A stretch of DNA of 64,000 bases from Valencia hispanica (taxonomy: Eukaryota > Chordata > Actinopteri > Cyprinodontiformes > Valenciidae): positions 13,739,735 to 13,803,734 of the forward strand of contig OY747712.1 of NCBI GenBank assembly GCA_963556495.2. Reading direction: 5' to 3'. The notes below the pieces were generated by a model that was given only the letters and a program-made list of their open reading frames with translations, made no database searches and was not told the DNA's origin. Numbering within the stretch: the first letter of the stretch is position 1; each line of letters starts with the position of its first letter. Made by a program: the position numbers and the translations under genes. Positions 1-9,800 of this stretch are shown here, in pieces.

Positions 1-122
1 CTTAGTCAATAACTTCATCTGGATGGCATTAAATCGGCCTCCAGTAATAAGGTAAAGAACCTCAGCGTTCTTTGTGACCACGGGGTTCTGTGTTTGGACC
101 AATTCTTTTCACTATATAGACA
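1..122 (+). repeat. L2/CR1-like LINE fragments, rearranged
   Basis: Bases 1-77 match, in the opposite orientation, the LINE copy near 58.08-58.14 kb (the part after the reverse-transcriptase YADD motif). Bases 78-120 match the part just before YADD (near 59.94-60.0 kb). The downstream segment comes first here, so this is a scrambled relic. A Tc1 terminus follows immediately. Assignment to L2/CR1 rather than another jockey-type clade is from recall of fish LINE proteins. Confidence 0.55.
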
Positions 123-320
123 CAGTGGCTTGCAAAAGTATTCGGCCCCCTTGAACTTTTCCACATTTCGTAACATTACAGCCACAAACATGAATCGGTT
201 TTATTGGAATTCCACGTGAAAGACCAACACAAAGTGGTGTACAAGTGAGAAGTGGAACGGAAATCATACATGATTCCAAACATTTTTTACAAATAACTGA
301 AAAGTGGGGTGTGCGTAATT
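123..320. mobile_element. Tc1-like transposon terminus (solo long inverted repeat)
   Basis: The segment starts CAGTGGCTTGCAAAAGTATT and matches the outer ~200 bases of the Tc1 copies at 26113-27356 and 58375-59941, up to the sequence GTGTGCGTAATT. It then departs from the family, and no transposase sequence follows. The expected TA before CAGTGG is CA here. Both ends of the family carry this inverted repeat, so orientation cannot be set. Confidence 0.75.
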
Positions 321-1224
321 CTATGCACAAGATAAAAAGGTATTTTTAAAATATTTTCAACTGCAGTCTTGGGTCAAACATAAATTGAAAAAAAGAGGTC
401 GCATTAATTAATTTTATTTTATTATTGAATTCCTCAGACATATTATATTTCACATTCTGTGACTCTAGGGGCCACTGAAATTTTTTTTATTTTATTTTTT
501 TTTTTTTGCATTAATGCAATTCATTAAATCTATGAATGAGAGAATTAGAAATTAGTCATAAAAGCTGTGCAGAAAGCAGAGAAACATGTTTCTGCCATCA
601 GTGTAGAATAATCTAAGTCAGGTTTGAAATGTCTGGGTTATGCAGTTTTTTTATCTGGACCGGATCTAGTGTGACCAAGATGCAGAAAAGGTGCTTAAAT
701 CTGCCTTTATAAGTTTCGCAAATCAAATAAAAGTTTCGCAAATCCCATATGTGCTTATAATTGTTTTAGTCTATTAGTGTGGAATAATCTAGTCCAGGTT
801 TGAAATGTCTGGGTGTTGTAGTTTTTAAATGAGAGCAGATGAACATTTGGTGTAATTGCAAGAATCTGAAGCTAGAAAAGGAAACCAACTTCAGCCTCGT
901 ATATTTGCGACTGTTACACACTTGGAGCGCTGCCGGTGAAACAACGACAGAAACCCGAAATAACACGGAAGTAAACGCTTGTCCTTGATGAAAGAGCCCA
1001 CAACGAGATCCCGGATGTGAACACAAAAGACGAGTTTCTCTCTTCCTGCAGGACACTTTCTACGAAGCCATGAACACAACATGTAGTAAAATCGGTTTTG
1101 CTCCGAGCATAAACTCACCTCTCCCACTGGCTGCTTCGACAACCTGCTGGAAACACGAAAAAAACACTAAAATCAGCAGCAACGATAAAACAACGACACT
1201 GACTATAGATGTTTGCATTTTGGC

Positions 1225-1350
1225 TTCCTTCCTTCCTTCCTTCCTTCCTTCCTTCTCCTACAGCTGCGGCTAGCAGGTAATGGACGTGAGAGCTCCCGAC
1301 CCGGATGTCCAACAGCAAACATTTCACACACACACACACACACACACACA
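1225..1350. repeat. Microsatellites (TTCC)n and (AC)n
   Basis: A (TTCC)n run occupies 1225-1255 and an (AC)n run 1325-1350. Open reading frames across them are low-complexity artefacts. Confidence 0.9.
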
Positions 1351-1726
1351 AAAGTACTTTCTTTACATAAAAAAAATGGTGCGTTCCAGTCGCCTCGGAA
1401 ATCAAAACACAACAACTGCACTGACGTCACCTCCAATTTTATAAGGACGTTCTAATTTTTGGAGCAGGTTAACCGCAATGTATTCCTCCACATTTTAGCA
1501 GTTTCTAGTCTAATGGATCATGTCTGGGAGCAGATATTGTTCAAAATTGTCTGTTTGAAGGGATAAAACTGGAAGAATTGTTTTTGTTCAGGAGGAGTGG
1601 ACCGTCTCGACACAGTCTGCTGGGATTCCTTGAATAGAAAACTTTTAAACCGATTGGAATGTATGAACAATTGAATTGAAATGACTTTTCTTGTAAAGTG
1701 CCCTGAGATTACATCTGTTATGAATT

Positions 1727-1740
1727 AGCGCTACATACAT

Positions 1741-1780
<40 letters not shown>

Positions 1781-1792
1781 ATGTATGTAGCG

Positions 1793-1794
<2 letters not shown>
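1727..1794. repeat. Perfect 68-bp palindrome in AT/GT microsatellite
   Basis: The left arm 1727-1760 starts AGCGCTACATACATACACAC and continues as (AT)n. The right arm 1761-1794 is its exact reverse complement, with no spacer. It lies at the end of a LINE-like 3' tail and is followed by a further (AT)n run to 1847. Confidence 0.9.
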
Positions 1795-1853
<59 letters not shown>

Positions 1854-2261
1854 ATTAAATTGAATACGATGTTCAGAATTCCGACCTCTGCTTCTAAATT
1901 GAACGCATCAATTGACGTCAACGATAATACGCATGCGACATCTCCTTCCTATTGGTCAACTTTTTTTGGTTATTTTCTGAGGAGAGCCCACGTGACATCG
2001 CATCCACACAACCGCGTGCTTCTCTGATGTGAAATTTAAGTTTTAAACCGGAAATACATCCAATAATACCAAAATAAAAGCGATAGTTGAGGGGGGAAAA
2101 AAATAATGAAAACTGTTATTTGCTGAATTATGTCCTTATTGTTTAATTATGATATACCTTCTGAATACTTTAGTTGTTTTGTTTTTTTTAAAGTATATCT
2201 CCAAGCTACTTGGAATAACTAAAAACGTTTAAAAAAAAAAGTACAATTTTATTGTGGAAAC

Positions 2262-2278
2262 CAGACCCGGAAGTTGGT
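2262..2278. promoter_or_regulatory. ETS-type site (CCGGAAGT) at the BTF3L4 promoter
   Basis: The sequence ACCCGGAAGTTGG lies ~90 bases upstream of the exon 1 donor. CCGGAAGT is the consensus for ETS factors such as GABPA, common in TATA-less housekeeping promoters. Function is inferred from motif and position only. Confidence 0.4.
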
Positions 2279-2367
2279 TGTGCTACTGCTAACTTAACCG
2301 TGCTGTAGCCCGAGCTACTTCACTCGTAGCGAGATCTGTTCAGCGGATTCGTAATCCCGTATTGCAG
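2270..2367 (+). other. btf3l4: BTF3L4 non-coding exon 1 (5' UTR), start approximate
   Basis: The donor is clear: CGTATTGCAG followed by GTAAAT at 2368. The 5' end is not defined by sequence; I placed it just after the ETS-like site. The next exon carries the start codon, so this exon is untranslated. A spliced leader exon is usual for this family. Confidence 0.5.
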
Positions 2368-2749
2368 GTAAATACGCTTTAAAAAAAATAGTTTTAAGCA
2401 ATTCGTGTGATTATTTTATCATTTGAATGATATCTTTTATTTGAGTCATTATTAATTTAAGTAACATTATTTTCGCGTCGTTACTTTTACCCTAAAGCTA
2501 ACGTTAGCTCAGTTAAATTTGTATTAGCGAACTAGATAGCTTAACAATTGACGAAAATCTTAATAATAAATCGTAATAATAATAATTCCTACTAAAATGT
2601 CTGTTTTGGTATTTTTGTCACTCTATTGATTTTGTTTGTTTCGGGGTTTAATATGTGTCATTTGATGTGTTTGCAGGTTTCTGCTCAGTTTTTAAGCTGC
2701 GCAGCTTTGCTCTGGTTTGGATTAAGTTTGTTTTGTTTCACAGGACACT

Positions 2750-2803
2750 ATGAATCAGGAGAAGCTCGCCAAACTTCAGGCTCAGGTCCGAATAGGAGGA
2801 AAG
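2750..2803 (+). CDS. btf3l4: BTF3L4 coding exon 1 (residues 1-18)
   Basis: The acceptor TTTCACAG ends at 2743, six bases before the ATG. The exon encodes [18 protein letters not shown] and ends at a phase-0 donor GTACAG. Confidence 0.93.
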
Positions 2804-5800
2804 GTACAGCTATCAAGACTCCTTGACATCTCTCATTTGTCAGCACATCTGCTTTAGATTTGTTCTGTCCCGGGTCGGTTCTTTATGCTAGGAAGTGTGT
2901 TAGTATTGGCCAGATTTTTTCCTCCTGACCTCAGCATTTCTATTGTCAGGCAGGCTATATCTCTTTCATCTGGGGCCTCTGAGGCTTTGCACCCATTTTT
3001 CTGTGAGGATTATAGCCGCACACTAGGTGGCAATGTTTGTTTCCAGAGGTGGGTAGTAACTCATCACCTTTACTCAGTTACATTTAAAGTAACTGTTTGG
3101 ATAAAATGCACTTTTTTATGAGTAGTTTTACTACACTGTACTTTATACTTTTACTTGAATAACAGTATTTTGAAGTATTTTTCTACTCTTACTTGAGTAA
3201 GATCTCTGGATTCTCTACCTACTGTGAGTAAATTCACTGAATAAAAAAAACAAGCATGTTTTACCAAAAAGTGCACCAGATAGTGTATTGTAGGAGATCA
3301 CCTGGTTCTACACAAGCTTTGTTTTTTTTTATGTAATTTTTTTGTATCTGTTGAGCTTGTTGTATTTTAAGGTTCGAGTGAATATATGTTAAACACCATA
3401 AATTGTCCTTTGAACTACTTTTTTTTTAAACCTTGTTCTAAGATATATATTTACATTATCGACTGTAAGTATTTGTATTATATTGGAAAAGTATAACTTG
3501 GAAAAGTGTTACTTCTGCTTAAAATGTGTTATTTTTCAATTATGTTATTTATTTGTATCTATTTGGGGTGTTTTGTCTTTAAAATACCAGAATTTGCGCA
3601 TAGCTTTGTATTTTGTCTGTCTGATCACATAATTAAAAAAAAATACTAGCTCAGATATTACTCAATACTGAAGCAGCCTTTGAACGACTGTTCTTTACTT
3701 TTACTTGAGTAAAATTATGTTGAAGTAGTGCTACTCTTACTTAAGCACATTCTTTGGGTACTCTACCCACCTCTGGTTATTTCTGTTGTGAACGTTTTTA
3801 ACCCCTCCCTGAGTGCGCTGCACAGTCAAGCTTCTTCATTCCTTGTTTGGATTAATTACAGGTACTAAATGTATTAATGACAAATACGAAAGTGAATTGG
3901 CTTTGTATATGTATAGATGTATATGTGTATATATAGATTTCAAAGCCTTTCCTTTTTTTTTCTTCTTCATTTTCCATTTTTAACATTTATGATCCAATCA
4001 GCTTTAAGACCATGAAATGTGAAAGCCATAAAATGTGGCTTTTAATTTAATTATTTATTTATTTTTTGCGTAGTTTTGAAGAAAACCCACTTGGATTTCC
4101 TGTGGGGGGCACTTCTTGTGTGTTTTTTTGTAAATATTTGTTGTAGTTTGCTGCTTTAAGGATTATTTTCTTCAAACCTTTTGAAACCTAGCAGCCTGAG
4201 AAGCGAAGTTGAAACAACAATGATTTTTCTTTTGTACTGAAGGGAGAATTATATTTATCAATTAAGCATTTGAATTATTTTTCTTTTTTTCAGAAAGAAC
4301 AAGTACAGCTTCACATAGTTGTTTGATGTCCTGTTTAAACGTGCAGCCTAATACTCCTCTTTTTTTTTTTTGCTATTGACTCCTGTTGCTCTCTCAGGGG
4401 ACGGCCCGCAGGAAGAAAAAGGTTGTTCACAAAACGGCAACAGCTGACGACAAAAAACTGCAGGGCTCGCTGAAGAAGCTGGCGGTGAACAACATTGCAG
4501 GGATAGAGGAGGTGAGCAAGTCAACATCTCTGTCGTTGTAGCGTCTTTTCGCTGTTTTTGACGTATGTCGTCTCAGAATCTTGAATCTTTTATCAAGCTT
4601 CGCGTCATCAGACGTAAGGGGAAGATAAAAGCCAGAGTAAAAATTTCCCCCAGCCGTTTCATTGTCTGGTTTATTTTTAGAGCACTTTCAGAAAAAGCTA
4701 AGTGTTCAAAAAGCATATAAAAAAATAAATAAAATCAACCCTTTAATGTAACTTTTAGGTGCAACTCCCTAAAAATGCACTTGGTGTTTAACCATACAGA
4801 CTGTTTGCACAGATTTATTTTTGGGGTCAGGACAGACACTCATCCAAGCTCTCTATTTTTTTTTCCTCCTTTAAGGTGAATATGATAAAAGACGACGGGA
4901 CGGTGATTCACTTCAACAACCCCAAGGTTCAGGCTTCTCTGTCGGCCAACACCTTCGCCATCACGGGCCACGCTGAGACCAAACAGCTGACGGAAATGCT
5001 GCCGGGCATCCTTAGCCAGCTGGGAGCCGACAGCCTCAGCAGCCTGCGCAAGCTGGCCGAGCAGTTCCCACGGCAATGTAAGGGTCGAGCGGCTGAAACG
5101 CCGTTTCGTTTAGGAGATTCGTGGACGTGGGTTCATCCTGGTTGGTTTGTTACGATCTTAAGTCTCTGGCTCAGGCTGGCTGCTGCTTTAGTTTCTGGTT
5201 GGACCCGGTGTTCGGCTGTGATGTTCTGCCCGGTGCCGTGTGTGTGCAGGAACAGCAAGCAGGCCCACAGCACCCTGCTGCCACCACCACGTTTCACCAT
5301 GGGAATTTAGTTTTGAGGGTGATGAGAGCTGTCCGCTTTCTTTTTTTTCCTCCTTTCTTTTTAAAATTTTGCACTCACTTCTTGAGAAAAATAATATTTT
5401 CCTCTTGTATAAAAGACAAGAAATTGGGCGGCACACCACCTTCCAGCTCGTTTTCAGACGGTTCAAAGTGCTGCACGAAATTGGCACTTCGAGAAAAGTC
5501 CAATCTGTTTCTTTTCGCTCTGTGTGGGAGAGTTACTATATACACATGGTAGCTATTTTTGTGGGTATTCTTCATTTTAAAGCCCTCGCATCTCGCCAAA
5601 TATGACTTAAAAAACCTTTTTTAGGAGAGTGCTGTAAGTTACTATCTACAGCTTCCAGCATCTTAACACTAACGCTGCCCTCATCTGGAACCAACCTGCA
5701 GTGAAATGTGAACCCCGAGTCACTTGTAGTGACACGGTGCACGTTTGAACCAGATTGTTTACACCTGTGTTTCCCAACCCTGGTCCTCAAGGCACGCTGC

Positions 5801-8656
5801 TCTGCATGTTTTAGATGTTTCTTTGCTTTAACAGACCTGCTTCGGATAATTTCAGTTCAGCAAAAGTTGTGATAATCAGCCATCAGTTGAAATGATGATG
5901 GGCTGAAGCATGGAAACGGTGTGGATCGGGGGGGGGGGAGAAAAACGCCGGTGTAGACTGTAGCGTGAGATATTCGGGTCTAGTGTATGTGGAGAGGAAC
6001 TAAACAAATTAATTTTATGCATAAATTTCAATTATTAAACAATTTAAGAGTAAATAAAAACAGGAAGTGTCAAGGCACATTTTAAATTTAATTAGATGAT
6101 TCTTTGATTCCTCTATTGCTGATTTGGGGGGAAAAGGATCCGAGGATCACAATTAAAGGTCAAGTCCACATAGAGTTGGGAAGTGAAGCCTTGCTCTTAT
6201 TTCCCAAGCGAGCACCCTGCAGACGCATACCCGACTCAGACTTCACTAGCTGGTTCTGGACAAGTTTTGATGTATCTGAATGTTCTACATTTTTCTGCTC
6301 TGTTGCACACATTTTTGGTGACTGGTTTTGCGCAGCAGCATTTCGGTGTAGAATCTTCGAAGGGCCAGAGGAAACATACAGGTGACCTCAGCAAGGCCCC
6401 AGCTGCAAGAAAAAACAAAGAACTGCTTAAAGATGGTTTAAAGTGCAACTCGCCCCCAAATCAACTGTATAAATGACTCTCTAATAGTGCTGTCTGTAAG
6501 TCTGGCCATTATTTTTGGTATTTTAGTAAAAATATTACTTTTCTACCAAAAACTGTCAGTGTGGCGCCCTCTTCAGGTTAAAACTCTAGACTGCACTGGA
6601 ATTTGAATCGGTCTATGCTGTTCCGTCCGCAAAGATGGCTGACGTCAGCCATCCTGCCGCTGTGGGGTATAAAACAAGAGTGTCGCCCACCCCTCCGTAG
6701 TGTGTTGGAATATAGCAAGGAAGTGTTGATGCCAGCCAGCCCTCTCCTCCCCCGCGCGGTCCGCCAGGCAACGCCTCCCTTTAGCTGCATTTTTCAAACC
6801 GGAAATGTAGGTGGAGTAAGACTCTGGTAGGGGGGTGAGTTGCTCTTTAAGAAGGTGAACATGGCAAAACAAAGCTAGCGCGATATCGGTCAGGGTTGGG
6901 GTTCTAAAACAGCGCCGCTCATGGTGGTAGCTATGTTAGTTCTGATCCCTTCTTTTTCTAGGCTTTTAGTCAAAATGTTTTTAATTGGACAATTATTCCT
7001 TTGGGTTTTGAATCCTGTGCAGCTTGTGGGATTTTTGTTCTCACTTTTTTTTTTTTACAATTATGATATGCAACCATGGCAACAACTGGAAGCAGCTAAT
7101 TGGCATCTCAAAAACACAGATAATACCTGAACTACGACCTCAAATCCAAAAGGAGTTGGGAGACTTAATGAATGCAGAGCAGGTCCGTAGGTTAGTGGTG
7201 GGCGATATAAAAGGTATAAGGTAGAAATGATATAAATTTAGCCAGCGATAGAGATTTTGACTATACCAGCCTACAGCGATTGCGCATTTTGATGATGTCA
7301 TCAAGCTGTCATCAAGGAGGATAAATACTGATGTTCAGTGTTCGTCTTTACACTAAATATTGCAAGTTTAAAATTAGTTGATTTCCATTTATTGGGGGAA
7401 AAACCTGTTGAACTTAAACCATTTTTAATTCAAATATGTGCAGGTTTATTTTTGTGCGATTATTAAATTTATAAATAAGTAACCATGAAAACAGACAATT
7501 TTGAACTTTGTGTTTGTTTTTAGAACATTAAGCTTTTAATTTATTTAAAATAACTTTATCTTGTGAGAAGTTTTGTGTTGTTGTAAAAAAGATTTGAATT
7601 TTAAAAAATGCATTTTGCACAATACATGTGGTTTAAATGGCATTCTAAAGTTTTTTTTGAAGTTGTTCTGCTGCAATCTATTTGGAAAGTGAGAATGTTC
7701 ATAAACTGTCATTTTGACATATATAAAGAAAATAATATATTACATTAGATATCGTTACGGCACATGCTTTAGATAATATCGCAATATAGATTTTTAGGCC
7801 ATATCGCCCAGCCCTACCTTAGATGTAAAGAGGAGATGCAAAAGCAAATGAGGTGGATTAGCAGTCCTTCCCAACAACTGATGGCGTCGTCCAGGACGTG
7901 TTGCTGTCAATTATCGTCTCTGCTGCCCGGAAGCTGAGCTGTTAGCGTGTCAGGACAGTCATGAGAATATCAACAGTCTTCAGCCAGAGGTCTCTTCAGA
8001 TTCGTTGCAACCCTGACTGCTACCGGAGATCCTTCTTGCCCACAGCTGTACTATCCACAACGACTCTTTTGAAGATACTTGGATTATATAATTTACGCAA
8101 ACATTTAATTTTCATTTGAGATCGGAGATTTTTTAATTGAGTTCTTTTTTTCAGTTAGATGAAGAAAGGTCCTTTTTTTAAAATTAGTATTTCATTACAT
8201 GTTCCCTCAAAACGTAAAGAGACTGTTAAGTTGTGGGAAAGCTGCAAAGATTTACATTTTAGGCTGGTTTTTTTTGTTTTAAAATAAGAAAATCAGAGTC
8301 CGTGTTTTCAAATTGTGTTTATTGTTTCTGCAGCAATGGAGCTGAAAGCCGTCAAAGAAGAAAATGTGGAAGAGGAGGACGACGACGATGTACCAGGTAT
8401 GGATTCAGACTATTTGCAAGAACAAATGTATCTAAAATAAGATCTGTCTGTAGCACATTTATCTCAGACCTTTGGTGTGAAAAAATTAATCCGTAGAAGT
8501 GCTAATTAAACAGGTTTAGGCGTAGATCATTAATACTGAATCCCTTTTTGTCTTTTGTTAGTGCTTCTCAAACGGCATGCTGATGTTCTTTTTATTCTGA
8601 TCCTCACAGATCTCGTGGAAAACTTTGATGAAGCATCCAAAAATGAAGCGAACTGA
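2750..8656 (+). CDS. btf3l4: Basic transcription factor 3-like 4 (NAC-beta family), five coding exons
   Basis: Coding exons are 2750-2803, 4398-4511, 4876-5077, 8334-8396 and 8610-8656. The total is 480 bases: 159 codons plus TGA at 8654-8656. All junctions are GT-AG and all phases fit. The protein starts [12 protein letters not shown], has the basic RRKKK ribosome-contact type motif, then the NAC domain (about residues 33-98, with [15 protein letters not shown]), and ends [15 protein letters not shown]. The motifs [18 protein letters not shown] and [12 protein letters not shown] identify BTF3L4 rather than BTF3. BTF3-type proteins pair with NAC-alpha at the ribosome exit tunnel; BTF3L4 itself is less studied. 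Human BTF3L4 has 158 residues. The start has A at -3. The acidic linker (about residues 124-144) differs most from recalled orthologues. Confidence 0.93.
2804..4397 (+). other. BTF3L4 intron containing a hAT-like element
   Basis: GT-AG intron. The hAT-like element 3044-3775 fills nearly half of it. The rest is AT-rich and shows no coding exon. Confidence 0.8.
3044..3775. mobile_element. Non-autonomous hAT-like element
   Basis: The terminal inverted repeats are CAGAGGTGGGTAG (3044) and CTACCCACCTCTG (ending 3775). The flanking 8-mers TTTGTTTC and GTTATTTC match at 6 of 8 positions, consistent with a decayed hAT target-site duplication. The interior is rich in ACTTGAGTAA / TTACTCAAGT-type inverted motifs and has no transposase ORF. 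Confidence 0.75.
4398..4511 (+). CDS. btf3l4: BTF3L4 coding exon 2 (residues 19-56)
   Basis: Acceptor CTCTCAG at 4397; donor GTGAGC at 4512. The exon encodes the basic [10 protein letters not shown] segment and the start of the NAC domain, ending NNIAGIEE. Thirty-eight codons, phase 0 to phase 0. Confidence 0.93.
4876..5077 (+). CDS. btf3l4: BTF3L4 coding exon 3 (residues 57-124)
   Basis: Acceptor TTTAAG at 4875; donor GTAAGG at 5078. The exon carries most of the NAC domain ([18 protein letters not shown]) and ends [13 protein letters not shown] plus one base of a split codon. Sequence beyond 5077 stays open to 5310 only because the intron lacks stops there. Confidence 0.93.
5765..5930 (+). 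repeat. Dispersed repeat, also at 51870-52012 in reverse
   Basis: The segment has TTCCCAACCCTGGTCCTCAA, then GCATGTTTTAGATGTTTC and TCAGCCATCAGTTGAAATGA-like sequence. The reverse-complement relative at 51870-52012 has CTAAAACCTGCAGGGCAGTG and GAAGACCAGGGT. This is probably a terminus of an old DNA transposon family; the class is not certain. Confidence 0.55.
7193..7816. mobile_element. Non-autonomous hAT-like element (GGGCGATAT family)
   Basis: It starts TAGTGGTGGGCGATATAAAA and ends CATATCGCCCAGCCCTA. The flanking 8-mers CCGTAGGT and CCTTAGAT match at 6 of 8 positions. A close relative at 46922-47391 has a perfect 8-bp target-site duplication. No transposase is present. Confidence 0.8.
8334..8396 (+). 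CDS. btf3l4: BTF3L4 coding exon 4 (residues 124-145)
   Basis: Acceptor TTCTGCAG at 8333; donor GTATGG at 8397. The exon encodes a short acidic linker, [17 protein letters not shown]. It aligns with the KAP...DEEDDDVP segment of other BTF3L4 proteins but is diverged and one residue longer. The split codon makes serine where other BTF3L4 proteins have valine. Confidence 0.85.
8610..8656 (+). CDS. btf3l4: BTF3L4 coding exon 5 (residues 145-159 and stop)
   Basis: Acceptor CCTCACAG at 8609. The exon encodes [15 protein letters not shown], the near-invariant BTF3 family C-terminus, then TGA at 8654. Confidence 0.93.
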
Positions 8657-9060
8657 TGAATTTCTCCACTTCTTCTTCTCCAGTCGGATGTTTTATATTT
8701 ATATATATATATTATTTTTTAAGTTTTGCAGACTTGCAAAGGTCATTTCCTCTGGCGGGGAAACTGTTTAAGGTGCATTGCATCACCTACAAAAAAAGTG
8801 AATAATTTTATTGCCACTCTGCAGAAATGCAACATCATATAGACAGAGTTTTGGTAGAAATTGTGAAAAACGTAGTCTGTAAGGCTCTCGGCACGTAAAT
8901 GACTCAAACTACTTTGGAAATAAGCTTCTGGTGTGATGAAACACAGCTGGTATTTAAGAGATTCTTTTCTTATATGACGATTAAAGTTAGAGAATTATGT
9001 AAGAAGCATTATAATGGGGATTAGGAATTGAATAAAACAATTTTGGCTTATTGATATTTT
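8657..9060 (+). other. btf3l4: BTF3L4 3' UTR, end approximate
   Basis: AT-rich sequence follows the stop codon. The best polyadenylation signal is AATAAA at 9031-9036, followed by a T-rich stretch. A Tc1 relic begins at about 9168. The exact cleavage site cannot be fixed from sequence. Confidence 0.5.
9031..9036 (+). promoter_or_regulatory. Polyadenylation signal AATAAA for BTF3L4
   Basis: Canonical AATAAA, 375 bases after the stop codon and followed by a T-rich tract. It is the most plausible signal before the downstream transposon. Confidence 0.5.
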
Positions 9061-9167
9061 TATTTATTACATTTATTTTAGCCAACAGAACATAATATTT
9101 TCCTTAGTATCTACCTTTTTGGGACAATTATAACTGCTGGTTAAGGCCTGTAACTTAGTACTGTTAC

Positions 9168-9800
9168 AGTGCCTTGCAAAAATATTGCTTTTTCGCTAAA
9201 CTTTTGTCATGTTCCTACAAAAACAAGTTTTATTACCATTTGATGTAATAGGCCAACCATGATTTTCAAAATTTATTGCAAAAAATAAAAGTTACGCTCC
9301 CTTTCACCTGTCAATAAAATTTGTGTCTAGATGTGTGTACTTTAGTCTCAGTATTGATACGGCAGCTTTGTTAGAGAAAATTATTGAACAAACAAGAGTT
9401 GGAGACATTTAAAGCAAAATCCCAAGCTTTGAACATCACAGACCAGCCGAGATGTGGTTATCCACCTAAACGTAACGGCTGCACAAAGATAGAGGCCCAA
9501 GGTATTCAAAAGATGTTTGCTTGATGTTTCCCACAAGCCATATAGATCAAAAGTAAACTTTTCTTTTTTTTTTTATGAGGATTCTTAACACTACACGTAC
9601 CCATGGTTAAACATGGTGGTGGTAGTATCATGCTGAGAGGATCTTCCTCAGGGACCGGAAATCTGGTGAAGGTGGATGGACAATCCTGGATGAAAACTCT
9701 TTGGGAGACAGCAAAAGTCTTTGGTTGCACTTGAATTGATTTAGTGGTATCAGTAAACAGGGCTGGATTCAAATGCATGCCACACTTCTGAAAACAAATT
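9168..9800 (+). pseudogene. Degenerate Tc1-like transposon
   Basis: The left end ACAGTGCCTTGCAAAAATAT is Tc1-type. Around 9400-9480 there is decayed helix-turn-helix coding sequence (fragments like CCAAGCTTTGAACATC and CCACCTAAACG). Around 9600-9700 a GGTGGTGGTAGTATCATGCT motif corresponds to the transposase GGGSIML region. Stops and deletions interrupt all frames. No clear right end was found. Confidence 0.65.

Larger units (their letters stand above)
321..2265. other. Gene-free upstream region with simple repeats
   Basis: I see no credible coding exon here. Contents are a diverged ~50-base direct repeat (about 600-650 and 776-828, both with AGGTTTGAAATGTCTGGGT), (TTCC)n at 1225-1255, (AC)n at 1325-1350, a LINE-like 3' tail around 1640-1745, and (AT)n tracts at 1746-1774 and 1795-1847. 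In human, TXNDC12 lies head-to-head with BTF3L4, but no TXNDC12 exon was recognised here. Confidence 0.6.
5078..8333 (+). other. BTF3L4 3.3-kb intron with transposon relics
   Basis: Contents are a Tc1-like relic near 5250-5310 (antisense GGTGGTGGCAG-type transposase motif), a conserved repeat at 5765-5930 (CCCAACCCTGGTCCTCAAGG), a poly-G run at about 5928-5938, CpG-containing repeat sequence at 6600-6830, and the hAT-like element 7193-7816. No additional BTF3L4 exon was seen. Confidence 0.7.

Noticed and set aside
1376..1910. Possible Harbinger-like element from TGGTGCGTTCCAG to GAACGCATCA
   Set aside because: Only about 8-10 bases match as inverted ends, with no convincing target duplication, and microsatellites and a LINE tail lie between.
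1..2265. A TXNDC12 5' exon on the minus strand, expected from human synteny
   Set aside because: No signal-peptide or thioredoxin-fold coding sequence was recognised on either strand. It may lie left of the window or not be adjacent in this species.
5078..5310. Extension of the BTF3L4 exon frame to 5310
   Set aside because: A good donor lies at 5078 and the protein continues correctly in the exon at 8334. The extra residues resemble nothing.
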